NCBI GenBank assembly: GCA_947442095.1
Contig: CANEVG010000173.1
Coordinates: 1-7,354 of the forward strand
Length of the DNA stretch: 7,354 nt
Source: Sphingomonadaceae bacterium
GTDB taxonomy: Bacteria; Pseudomonadota; Alphaproteobacteria; Sphingomonadales; Sphingomonadaceae
Direction of reading: 5' to 3'
In this document: positions 1 through 4,359 of the stretch, in pieces
Position numbering within the stretch: the stretch's first letter is position 1
How the letters are laid out: each line of letters opens with the position of its first letter
The notes under the pieces: model-generated
Told to the model about the DNA's origin: nothing
Database searches by the model: none
The model's input: only the letters and a program-made list of their open reading frames with translations
Made by a program: the position numbers and the translations under genes

Positions 1-707
1 GCAGTAACAAGGATGGCCTCGTTGTAAAACCGCGCGCCCGCCGCCTCAAATGCGGCAACCGTTTCGCCCGTGAAGTTCCGGTAAAAGCCTTTTTTGCAGC
101 GGTAATCGCCCACCACGAAAACGGCGAAACTGTCCGGGGCCAGCTTGTCAACGGCGGCGGCAATAATGGCCCGGTAAGCCGCAAGGAACGCCTCGTGCGT
201 CATTGCGCTAAGGTCGTCCGGGCGGTCGCTGTATACCTCTAGATTGCCGTAGGGCGGGCAGCTAAACAGCATGTCCGCTTGCCCGGCCCATGCGGGGATC
301 GTTGCCGCGCTATCGCCGCAGACCCATTGCGGGGCGCTCTCGGGGCATATCGTTGCGGCTTGCGCTACGTTTGCCGCTACCTGTTCCGGGCGCAGTTCAA
401 AGCCGGTGTATTTGTAGCCCAACACACTAGCAACAATGCCGCGCACGCTGCCGCCCGCGAACGGGTCTAGGATGTGCCCGCCTTTGGGAGAAAACCAGCG
501 GTAGCAAAGCTCGGTTAGCACGGGGTCAAATATGCTGGTGCCTGATTGTGTGTCATCGCTTACCGTGTAAGCCGAAAGTGGCGAGCCGCTATGCCCACCC
601 GGACAAGCGCGCCTTGCCTCCAAAGAAACGGCGTTCACTTGCCCCCCCCCTACGCGGTGTTCGCCGCGCATAAGGTCTTGGCCGAAAGTGCGGGCGTAGT
701 TAGTCAT
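1..707 (-). CDS. Phage DNA methyltransferase, catalytic part (C-terminus cut by window edge)
   Basis: Predicted S-adenosylmethionine-dependent DNA methyltransferase, N6-adenine or N4-cytosine type, of a family common in phages. The 235 codons present show FDPVL and YRWF at about residues 60-72 (motif X-like). The AdoMet-binding loop DPFAGGS lies at 81-87 and the catalytic motif SCPPYGNLE at 149-157, with CPPY in place of the usual (D/N/S)PPY. GDYRCKKGFYRNF and FYNEAILVT follow near the edge. The ATG at 707 is preceded by AAGG nine bases upstream and overlaps the end of the gene before it (ATGA), suggesting translational coupling. In relatives I remember, the catalytic part is continuous with the segment encoded at 704-991, so this ORF may be one half of a split or frameshifted gene. 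It contains a run of nine G on its own strand (plus-strand C 642-650) at the Gly20-Gly22 codons. Target sequence cannot be told. The likely role is modification of phage or host DNA, with no restriction partner in view. Confidence 0.85.
   Translation of the reverse strand, partial: MTNYARTFGQDLMRGEHRVGGGQVNAVSLEARRACPGGHSGSPLSAYTVSDDTQSGTSIFDPVLTELCYRWFSPKGGHILDPFAGGSVRGIVASVLGYKYTGFELRPEQVAANVAQAATICPESAPQWVCGDSAATIPAWAGQADMLFSCPPYGNLEVYSDRPDDLSAMTHEAFLAAYRAIIAAAVDKLAPDSFAVFVVGDYRCKKGFYRNFTGETVAAFEAAGARFYNEAILVT
642..650. repeat. Homopolymer tract of nine C (G9 on the coding strand)
   Basis: The run lies inside the methyltransferase catalytic ORF and encodes Gly20-Gly22. As written, the frame stays open through to the catalytic motifs. 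One base fewer gives an almost immediate TGA, and one more gives about 17 codons before TAG. Confidence 0.9.
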
Positions 708-991
708 GTGCTTTTGCCTTGTTGCGGTAGAAGTTCAGCCCCTTCTCGGTAATCGGCGGCGAGTTGCTCCAAGTCAGCCCTTCCGGTGTATTCAATCCCG
801 ACATTCCAAGTTGCCCCCCCCCCACGACCAACCTCGGACTTAATGCCTAAGGCCAACCATTTGCGCTTGCGTTCTTGCCACCAACCTTCGCGCGCGTTCA
901 GCACGCTAAACGGTGGGTAATCGAAAGTCTGCGCTAGCACGCTTTTGTGCCCGTTGATAACAGGCTCACCAAATAGATTGGTTTCAATCAC
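704..991 (-). CDS. N-terminal segment of the phage DNA methyltransferase (split or frameshifted), 95 aa
   Basis: The first half carries NLFGEP, then YPPFSVLNAREGWWQERK and WLALGIKSEVGRG. I recall these as the N-terminal block of the same phage methyltransferases whose catalytic part lies downstream at 1-707. After residue 58 the frame passes a run of ten G (plus-strand C 814-823). As written, the ORF continues with a tail ending QQGKST and stops at TGA inside the ATGA junction with the catalytic ORF. With nine G it would instead read QLGMSGLNTPEG and later GLNFYRNKAKAHD. That resembles family members better, has more G/C at third codon positions, and stops at TAA over the same start codon. 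The start is GTG at 991, overlapping the previous stop (GTGA), with AGGAG nine bases upstream. The ORF may be a genuine separate subunit, a phase-variable gene or a sequencing artefact. The N-terminal assignment is fairly safe; the last 37 residues are doubtful. Confidence 0.7.
   Translation of the reverse strand: MIETNLFGEPVINGHKSVLAQTFDYPPFSVLNAREGWWQERKRKWLALGIKSEVGRGGGATWNVGIEYTGRADLEQLAADYREGAELLPQQGKST
814..823. repeat. Homopolymer tract of ten C (G10 on the coding strand)
   Basis: The run lies inside the methyltransferase N-terminal ORF, where it encodes the glycines after VGRG. Losing one base changes the downstream frame to one that looks more like the family. Such a tract is a classic site for polymerase slippage, in vivo or during sequencing. 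Confidence 0.9.
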
Positions 992-1218
992 AGCGCGTAT
1001 CTCCTAAGCAATGCGGCCTTACCGGCCTCAATAAGTTGCGCCGGGTCACGCCCTAGTTGGCGCTGAAATGCGGGGCGGGCCAAAGCCTCTTGTGCGCGCA
1101 TGATATCCTTTGCTTCGTCCCCAAGACGCGGGAACTTGGCGGCAAGGCGGATAGCTTCTGGCCAGTTATCGGCGCGCATTGCGTCAAGAACGGCGTCAAG
1201 CTTGCGGGCAGGCTCCAT
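988..1218 (-). CDS. Small conserved-type phage protein, 76 aa, unknown function
   Basis: No function recognised. The protein is Ala- and Arg-rich and mainly helical in appearance, with AVLDAMRADNWPEAIRLAA, then FPRLGDEAKDIM, and a C-terminal part with QLGRDPAQLIEAGKAALLRR. I have seen this general pattern (DW..AIR.A..FPRLG, then QLGRDP) in small proteins of other proteobacterial phages, but cannot name a family. Two starts are possible: GTG at 1221 or ATG at 1218. I prefer the ATG because the purine-rich GGGGG lies seven bases before it. It overlaps the stop of the 102-aa gene by one base (TGATG), and its own stop overlaps the GTG of the next gene (GTGA). It is therefore an internal member of the leftward unit. 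Base composition and spacing match its neighbours. Confidence 0.75.
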   Translation of the reverse strand: MEPARKLDAVLDAMRADNWPEAIRLAAKFPRLGDEAKDIMRAQEALARPAFQRQLGRDPAQLIEAGKAALLRRYAL

Positions 1219-1526
1219 CACGCCACCCCCGGAAACAGATGCGGCACAGCAATACGCCGCTCGACCTCGACGCCGTCCAGATCAGCGCCGGGCGTGATCT
1301 TGCGGAACGACACGGGATCGAACACATCCCCCGGCCATTCATCGAACCCCAGCCCGGTGAGAACAGCGCCGTGGTACTGCGCCCGCGTTACAACGCGCAC
1401 GGTCAGCACTTGGCCAGCGTCAGGCCCTGCGAAAACGTCGGGGCAGTCAGAAGCCCGCCAGCCGCGCGCATTGATGCAGAGCGCTAGATCGCCAGCGGTA
1501 AATGTGTGTGATGCAGGTTCAGACAT
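1218..1526 (-). CDS. Hypothetical phage protein, 102 aa, possible SH3-like beta-barrel
   Basis: Function not recognised. The N-terminal part reads AGDLALCINA, then GQVLTVRVV. This GD(L/K)..C(V/I)N....G..(Y/L)TV arrangement recurs in small phage proteins I would guess to be SH3-like beta barrels. The C-terminal half has LGFDEW and DPVSFRKITP. The FRKI.P ending is also typical of that phage group. No membrane segment or catalytic motif is seen. The ATG at 1526 has a good Shine-Dalgarno sequence (AGGAG, six bases upstream). The ORF overlaps the next gene's start by one base, and possibly a short ORF upstream by eight bases. Position in the repressor-led leftward unit suggests an accessory or host-takeover role, but that is inference. 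Confidence 0.75.
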   Translation of the reverse strand: MSEPASHTFTAGDLALCINARGWRASDCPDVFAGPDAGQVLTVRVVTRAQYHGAVLTGLGFDEWPGDVFDPVSFRKITPGADLDGVEVERRIAVPHLFPGVA

Positions 1527-1629
1527 TGGCGTCTCCTGTGTTGGAAAAAAGCGCGGCGGCAGTCTGCGGGAAAGCCGCCGCGCCAGTCATCGCAGCCGCT
1601 GCGGGATGGTCAGCGGCGCGGAAAGTCAC
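1519..1629 (-). CDS. Possible 36-aa peptide in the leftward unit
   Basis: A 36-codon ORF exactly bridges the gap between the membrane peptide and the 102-aa gene. Its GTG start overlaps the upstream stop (GTGA) and its TGA overlaps the downstream ATG by eight bases. The peptide is Ala-rich (MTFRAADHPAAAAMTG at the start) with no recognisable motif. The neat fit of both ends is the only support. It would have no Shine-Dalgarno sequence of its own and would depend on coupling. The alternative is that this is a short non-coding spacer carrying the ribosome site of the next gene. Confidence 0.3.
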   Translation of the reverse strand: MTFRAADHPAAAAMTGAAAFPQTAAALFSNTGDANV

Positions 1630-1736
1630 TGCCGGTTCCTATCGCACCAATCCAACCAGCGCCCTAGCGCCGTGGCGGCCCAGATCGACAGCCCGCACCA
1701 CACGATAGCTGCGCCGATGATGATCGCGGCGGTCAT
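1626..1736 (-). CDS. Small single-span membrane protein, 36 aa
   Basis: A 36-residue ORF starts at ATG 1736, overlapping the stop of the helix-turn-helix regulator (ATGA). Residues 3-24 (AAIIIGAAIVWCGLSIWAATAL) form a hydrophobic stretch long enough to cross the membrane once. A polar, charged tail follows with RWLDWCDRNRQ. Function is unknown. Short membrane peptides next to phage immunity genes can act in superinfection exclusion or lysis timing, but nothing in the sequence shows that here. Support comes from the exact coupling to the regulator and the clear hydrophobic segment. Confidence 0.6.
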   Translation of the reverse strand: MTAAIIIGAAIVWCGLSIWAATALGRWLDWCDRNRQ

Positions 1737-1915
1737 GCTGCGTCTACCGCGTCGGCGAGCTTGGCCAGCGTCAAAGGCCGCAGCGTCCGATCAGCATTGC
1801 GCCAACGGTAGAACACCGACGGCGAGACGCCAGCGTTGCGAATGAAGGTGGTCAGTGGCAGTCTGGCTTTGACCGCTGCCGCTTCGACCTGCTCGGGTGT
1901 GATGGTGTTTTGCAT
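1733..1915 (-). CDS. Helix-turn-helix regulator, Cro/CI-like, 60 aa
   Basis: Predicted DNA-binding protein of the phage switch. Residues 21-40 (LTTFIRNAGVSPSVFYRWRN) form a helix-turn-helix with the typical AGVSPSVFYRW recognition-helix pattern. Flanking helices lie at 7-17 and 48-58 (LTLAKLADAVDA). At 60 residues it is a bare DNA-binding domain with no peptidase or dimerisation domain, closer in size to Cro than to a full CI repressor. It is the first gene of the leftward unit and sits next to a cluster of TGCG(A/C)TT elements, the obvious candidate operators, so autoregulation is likely. The ATG at 1915 lacks a Shine-Dalgarno sequence. The predicted promoter places the transcript start one to three bases before it, so translation is probably leaderless. 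Whether it acts as the lysogeny repressor or as Cro cannot be decided here, because no second repressor gene is visible. Confidence 0.8.
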   Translation of the reverse strand: MQNTITPEQVEAAAVKARLPLTTFIRNAGVSPSVFYRWRNADRTLRPLTLAKLADAVDAA

Positions 1916-1916
1916 G

Positions 1917-1952
1917 GGCCGAATGGATAAGCGCAGGCTTTTTTTCTGTCAA
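1917..1952 (-). promoter_or_regulatory. Leftward promoter for the regulator (leaderless mRNA)
   Basis: On the minus strand a perfect -35 TTGACA (1952-1947) is followed, after exactly 17 bases, by -10 TATCCA (1929-1924). Transcription should start around 1917, and the regulator ATG is at 1915. One TGCGCTT element (minus strand, 1935-1929) lies in the spacer touching the -10, and a TGCGATT lies just upstream of the -35, so bound regulator should block or modulate it. Confidence 0.65.
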
Positions 1953-1999
1953 TGCGATTTTAGTTTATTATGCGCTTGACGGTGCGATTAGGTGCGCTT
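1929..1999. promoter_or_regulatory. Operator cluster: five TGCG(A/C)TT elements
   Basis: The heptamer TGCGATT or TGCGCTT occurs at 1953-1959, 1971-1977, 1983-1989 and 1993-1999 on the plus strand, and at 1929-1935 on the minus strand. The last two direct copies start 10 bp apart, one helical turn, and extend to GGTGCG(A/C)TTA. The outer elements form an 8-bp inverted pair, TAAGCGCA and TGCGCTTA. The cluster covers both divergent promoters. Binding by the adjacent helix-turn-helix protein is inferred. Confidence 0.6.
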
Positions 2000-2011
2000 A
2001 GGAATGGTGCA
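1976..2011 (+). promoter_or_regulatory. Rightward early promoter
   Basis: A -35-like TTGACG (1976-1981) is followed, after 17 bases, by a weak -10 TAGGAA (1999-2004). The expected start is near 2011, just before the GGAGG ribosome site of the first rightward gene. Two 10-base repeats, GGTGCGATTA and GGTGCGCTTA, fill the spacer, as expected if the promoter is repressed by a regulator bound there. Confidence 0.5.
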
Positions 2012-2031
2012 ACAGCAATGGAGGCCACGAC

Positions 2032-2334
2032 ATGAACCCCGCACCCAAGATCAACTGGCTCGCAGCCACACGCGAACGCAACCTTGCCGACGCGCGCGAA
2101 CTCGCCGCAACCGCAGCCGCATACCTCGCAGCGCTTGAACAGGCAGACGGTGACTACACCTGCCTTGCACAGCGAGCCGAAGTGCCGATGCTGGAAGCGA
2201 TCTACGGCATCACCGAATGCATGGACGTTTGGAATTTGCTTGCAGACCGCGAGGCTGAACTCGCTCCGGTTGGCTGGCGCGGCGATGATGAGCGCCGCCT
2301 CGACGATGGGTTTTACTGCGGAGGCGTGGCATGA
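2032..2334 (+). CDS. First rightward early gene, hypothetical protein, 100 aa
   Basis: Function not recognised. It is an acidic, Ala-rich and probably largely helical protein. The N-terminal half (residues 7-38) has the look of a long helix with LADARELAATAAAYLAALEQ. The C-terminal part has ECMDVWNLLADREAEL and ends GWRGDDERRLDDGFYCGGVA. No catalytic motif or membrane segment is visible. The ATG at 2032 is well supported by GGAGG seven bases upstream (2020-2024), the best ribosome site in the rightward unit, as expected of its leading gene. The stop overlaps the next ATG (ATGA). It should be expressed first after derepression. Confidence 0.75.
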   Translation: MNPAPKINWLAATRERNLADARELAATAAAYLAALEQADGDYTCLAQRAEVPMLEAIYGITECMDVWNLLADREAELAPVGWRGDDERRLDDGFYCGGVA

Positions 2335-2588
2335 GCGCGATCAACCTCCCCCACATCGCAACAACCAATCAATTTTCGACGGTTGAGCTTAGCTATCGCG
2401 TTGACAATGATATTAGCCCTTGGGGCGCGACCATCCACGGCGAAGGCATTGGCCAGCACGGATGCACGTTTGGCTATGGCGATACCCCGCAAGAAGCCTT
2501 AAATGCGTGCATTGCACTCGCGCTCGCCCATCGTGCATCCCGAGGCATGAACGCCACCCCCACCGACGAAGTGGAGTTCTTGGCATGA
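2331..2588 (+). CDS. Hypothetical protein, 85 aa, faint HicB-like pattern
   Basis: Function not established. Residues 18-37 look like two beta strands (VELSYRVDN, then WGATIHGEG). They are followed at 43-65 by HGCTFGYGDTPQEAL and a helix. This G-C-x-x-G-D-T-x-x-E-A-L pattern resembles the core of HicB-type antitoxins and related small alpha/beta folds. There is no HicA-like toxin beside it and no DNA-binding tail, so a toxin-antitoxin role is not claimed. It may be an orphan protein with the same fold. It overlaps both neighbours by four bases (ATGA). The family link is a weak motif-level impression. Confidence 0.7.
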   Translation: MSAINLPHIATTNQFSTVELSYRVDNDISPWGATIHGEGIGQHGCTFGYGDTPQEALNACIALALAHRASRGMNATPTDEVEFLA

Positions 2589-2791
2589 CCGACACCGACC
2601 ACGCCGCAATCATAGGCCGCGCGTCTGCGCATGTCGCATGGGCGCTGGCCGCTGCCGAAGCTGGCGACATTGGCGGCGCTCGCGTGTTCCTGCGCCGCGC
2701 TGCTGCTGCGCTGGGTGTGACCCAGCCGTCGCCGCTCTACATCGCCCATGTGCCCAGCTTTGCCCGCCAGCACAGTGAAGAAGCCCACTGA
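2585..2791 (+). CDS. Hypothetical Ala-rich helical protein, 68 aa
   Basis: No family recognised. The start at ATG 2585 overlaps the upstream stop (ATGA), and I prefer it to upstream in-frame starts because those would lie inside the preceding gene. Residues 6-44 are Ala-rich and probably form one or two amphipathic helices (WALAAAEAGDIGGARVFLRR). The tail is more polar and ends ARQHSEEAH. No membrane segment is seen because the helices carry regular charges. The stop overlaps the next ATG by one base (TGATG). It belongs to the run of small early proteins whose roles are usually dispensable or host-directed in phages, which is inference from position. Confidence 0.65.
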   Translation: MTDTDHAAIIGRASAHVAWALAAAEAGDIGGARVFLRRAAAALGVTQPSPLYIAHVPSFARQHSEEAH

Positions 2792-2892
2792 TGGCCCACC
2801 CTATCCGCGCCGCCGTCCTGCCCGCGCTCGCGCTTTACGCCGCGTTCTGGGCGGTCCCGTTCATCATTATCACCGTGGAGAGCTTTTTATGA
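2791..2892 (+). CDS. Small single-span membrane peptide, 33 aa
   Basis: A 33-residue ORF fits exactly between its neighbours. It starts at ATG 2791 overlapping the upstream stop by one base, and ends at TGA 2890-2892 overlapping the next ATG (ATGA). Residues 7-28 are almost entirely hydrophobic (AAVLPALALYAAFWAVPFII), giving one membrane span after a short basic N-terminus (MAHPIR). The last residues contain the ribosome site of the next gene. Function is unknown. It mirrors the 36-residue membrane peptide on the leftward side in size and hydrophobic design, but not in sequence. Confidence 0.6.
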   Translation: MAHPIRAAVLPALALYAAFWAVPFIIITVESFL

Positions 2893-3557
2893 CTAACATT
2901 GACGAACTTATTGCCCGCTGGAACAGCGACGAAGGCAAGCCCTATAAGGGCACTCTAATCGATTACGCCGCATACAAGCCCGGCGAACTCGGGTGCATGT
3001 GTGCACAGGGTCAAGTGCTGCACGTTGTCGCGGGATGGTCAATTGACGATCTGCGCAGTACTTCGCAGGCCAATGCGGATCTGGCGACGGCCAAGGCGCT
3101 GAACATCAGTCGCGCCCATGCCGTTTTGCTGCGGAACATCAACGATAGCGCGGATGGTGCGCCGTCCATTGTGTTGACCGATCCCGGTAAAGTGATTGGC
3201 GACCAGTGGAGCAAGCTGCTCGACTTCTGGCACTACATGGACGGCTTGGATAGCGATGGCTGGCAGAAGGTGGCCGCCGCTGGGGCCGCCGCTTGGGACG
3301 CTTGGGCCGCCGCTGGGGCCGCCGCTTGGGACGCTTGGGCCGCCGCTAGGGCCGCCACCGAAGCCGCCGCTTGGGCCGCCGCTTGGGCCGCCGCTTGGCC
3401 CGCCGCTAGGGCCGCCGCTTGGGACGCCGCTGGGGAAATTCAAGGCGCATCCGTTCTCGCCGCACAAGGTCGCGCGCTGTTCTTCCTGCCTATGTTTGGA
3501 TTTGCATCGCCCGATGCGATCCCGGCGCGGCCTGCTGATTACGGGGTCGTGGCATGA
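2889..3557 (+). CDS. Phage protein with Ala/Trp-rich helical repeat domain, 222 aa
   Basis: Function unknown. Residues 1-127 form a globular-looking domain with LGCMCAQGQVLHVVAGW, then ADLATAKALNISRAHAVLLR, NINDSADGAP and LLDFWHYMDG. Residues 129-182 are a low-complexity stretch built from AAAW, WDAW and AAAR units, with Trp every three to four residues, likely a long helix with a Trp stripe. The last 40 residues are again ordinary (ALFFLPMFGFASPDAI). I recall AAAW/AAAR repeats of this sort in proteins of several phage and bacterial genomes without assigned function. The ATG at 2889 has GGAG eight bases upstream and overlaps the preceding stop (ATGA). A longer in-frame reading from 2748 is rejected because it would run through the two upstream genes. 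The pair CMC could be redox-active or metal-binding, but this is speculation. Confidence 0.8.
   Translation: MTNIDELIARWNSDEGKPYKGTLIDYAAYKPGELGCMCAQGQVLHVVAGWSIDDLRSTSQANADLATAKALNISRAHAVLLRNINDSADGAPSIVLTDPGKVIGDQWSKLLDFWHYMDGLDSDGWQKVAAAGAAAWDAWAAAGAAAWDAWAAARAATEAAAWAAAWAAAWPAARAAAWDAAGEIQGASVLAAQGRALFFLPMFGFASPDAIPARPADYGVVA
3279..3344 (+). repeat. Two perfect 33-bp tandem repeats within the Ala/Trp-rich coding region
   Basis: Copies at 3279-3311 and 3312-3344 are identical and encode an 11-residue unit, AGAAAWDAWAA. Degenerate 12-bp GCCGCCGCTTGG-type units continue to about 3436. The 33-bp length keeps the frame, so copy number can change without breaking the protein. Confidence 0.85.
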
Positions 3558-3682
3558 TCCTGCACCACATCTCGCCGCCGCGCATCATGCGCCCGCAGCC
3601 CGGCAACCGCACGTATACCGCGCCGCTCGCCGCGTATCGCAGACCGGCGGTCACGCGCCCTGTTTTGGAGCGCGGTAAGTGA
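3554..3682 (+). CDS. Small basic peptide, 42 aa
   Basis: A 42-residue ORF joins the repeat protein (ATGA overlap at 3554) to the YqaJ nuclease (GTGA overlap at 3679). It is strongly basic and Pro-rich (PPRIMRPQPGNRTYTAPL, then YRRPAVTRP), with no acidic residue except Glu39 near the end. The composition suits a nucleic-acid-binding or disordered peptide, but no family is recognised. Its 3' end carries the TGGAG ribosome site of the nuclease gene. That could be the ORF's main purpose if the peptide itself is unimportant. Confidence 0.5.
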   Translation: MILHHISPPRIMRPQPGNRTYTAPLAAYRRPAVTRPVLERGK

Positions 3683-4359
3683 GCGCGGTCTACCACCCCG
3701 AGGTCGTCCAGGGTTCAGACGAATGGCTTGCGATGCGCTGCGGCCTGATCACCGCCAGCGAAATGAAGCTGATCCTGACACCGGCGCTTAAGGTCGCCAA
3801 CAACGAAAAGACGCGCGCTCATGCCTATGAATTGGCATTTCAGCGCCTCACGCAATACGTCGAGCCGCAGTACGTGTCAGACGCAATGTTGCGCGGGCAA
3901 GAAGATGAGATTTACGCCCGCGCTGCCTACGCTGAACACTACGCGCCGGTTACGGAATGCGGATTTATCACGCGCGTTTTTGGCGGCTTTACGATCGGCT
4001 ACAGCCCTGATGGCTTGGTTGGCGATCATGGCCTGATCGAATGCAAATCGCGCGCCGGGAAGTACCAGGTGCAGACGATCGCGACCAATGAAGTGCCCGA
4101 CCAATACGTGCTGCAAATTCAGACTGGGTTGCTCGTGACGGGCCGGGAATGGATCGACTTCATTTCCTACTGCGGCGGGTTGCCGGTGTTTGTGAAGCGC
4201 GTGACGCCCGACGCCAAAGTGCAGGACGCGATCCTTGCCGCTGCCGAAGCTTTCAACGCGACCATTGCGGGCGTCATGCGCGATTACGGCCACACGCTCC
4301 GCAACATGCCCAAGATCATCCCGACCGAACGGCGGGCAATTGAGGAGATTATTTTGTGA
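3679..4359 (+). CDS. YqaJ-like viral recombinase / lambda-exonuclease-family nuclease, 226 aa
   Basis: Predicted metal-dependent DNA exonuclease of the PD-(D/E)XK superfamily. It would resect double-stranded ends 5' to 3' to expose single strands for phage recombination. Motifs in order: GSDEWLAMRCGLITASE at 12-28 (the family's N-terminal signature), RGQEDEIYARAAY at 72-84, SPDGLVGDHGLIECKSR at 109-125 and QYVLQIQTGLLVTGREW from 142. The catalytic set Asp111, Glu121, Lys123 (PDG...ECK) and Gln146 or Gln148 is intact. The length of 226 residues is normal for the family. The start is GTG at 3679, overlapping the previous stop (GTGA), with TGGAG nine bases upstream (3665-3669). The downstream gene is coupled by another GTGA and should encode its DNA-handling partner, in the place where a RecT, Beta or Erf protein is often found. 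Confidence 0.92.
   Translation: MSAVYHPEVVQGSDEWLAMRCGLITASEMKLILTPALKVANNEKTRAHAYELAFQRLTQYVEPQYVSDAMLRGQEDEIYARAAYAEHYAPVTECGFITRVFGGFTIGYSPDGLVGDHGLIECKSRAGKYQVQTIATNEVPDQYVLQIQTGLLVTGREWIDFISYCGGLPVFVKRVTPDAKVQDAILAAAEAFNATIAGVMRDYGHTLRNMPKIIPTERRAIEEIIL

Noticed and set aside
1057..1845. 262-aa plus-strand open frame across the leftward unit
   Set aside because: It is antisense to four or five well-supported, coupled minus-strand genes. It is rich in Arg, Ser and Ala in the manner of a shadow frame, with no motif or ribosome site.
2331..2588. HicAB toxin-antitoxin system
   Set aside because: Only a HicB-like pattern is seen. No double-stranded-RNA-binding-like HicA toxin lies on either side.
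2748..2888. N-terminal extension of the Ala/Trp-rich protein from 2748
   Set aside because: It would run through the 68-aa gene end and the membrane peptide. The ATG at 2889 has a ribosome site and an ATGA junction.
3285..3436. CRISPR-like or iteron array
   Set aside because: The repeats are contiguous multiples of three bases inside an open frame, with no spacers and no origin-like AT-rich region.
3039..3467. Minus-strand frame with GGPSGG collagen-like repeats
   Set aside because: It is the antisense reading of the GCC/TGG repeat of the Ala/Trp-rich gene. The plus-strand frame has a proper start, ribosome site and ordinary flanking domains.
3196..3678. Plus-strand frame with PPLGPPLG repeats
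   Set aside because: It is another frame of the same repeat, overlapping both the 222-aa gene and the 42-aa peptide, with no coupling to its neighbours.
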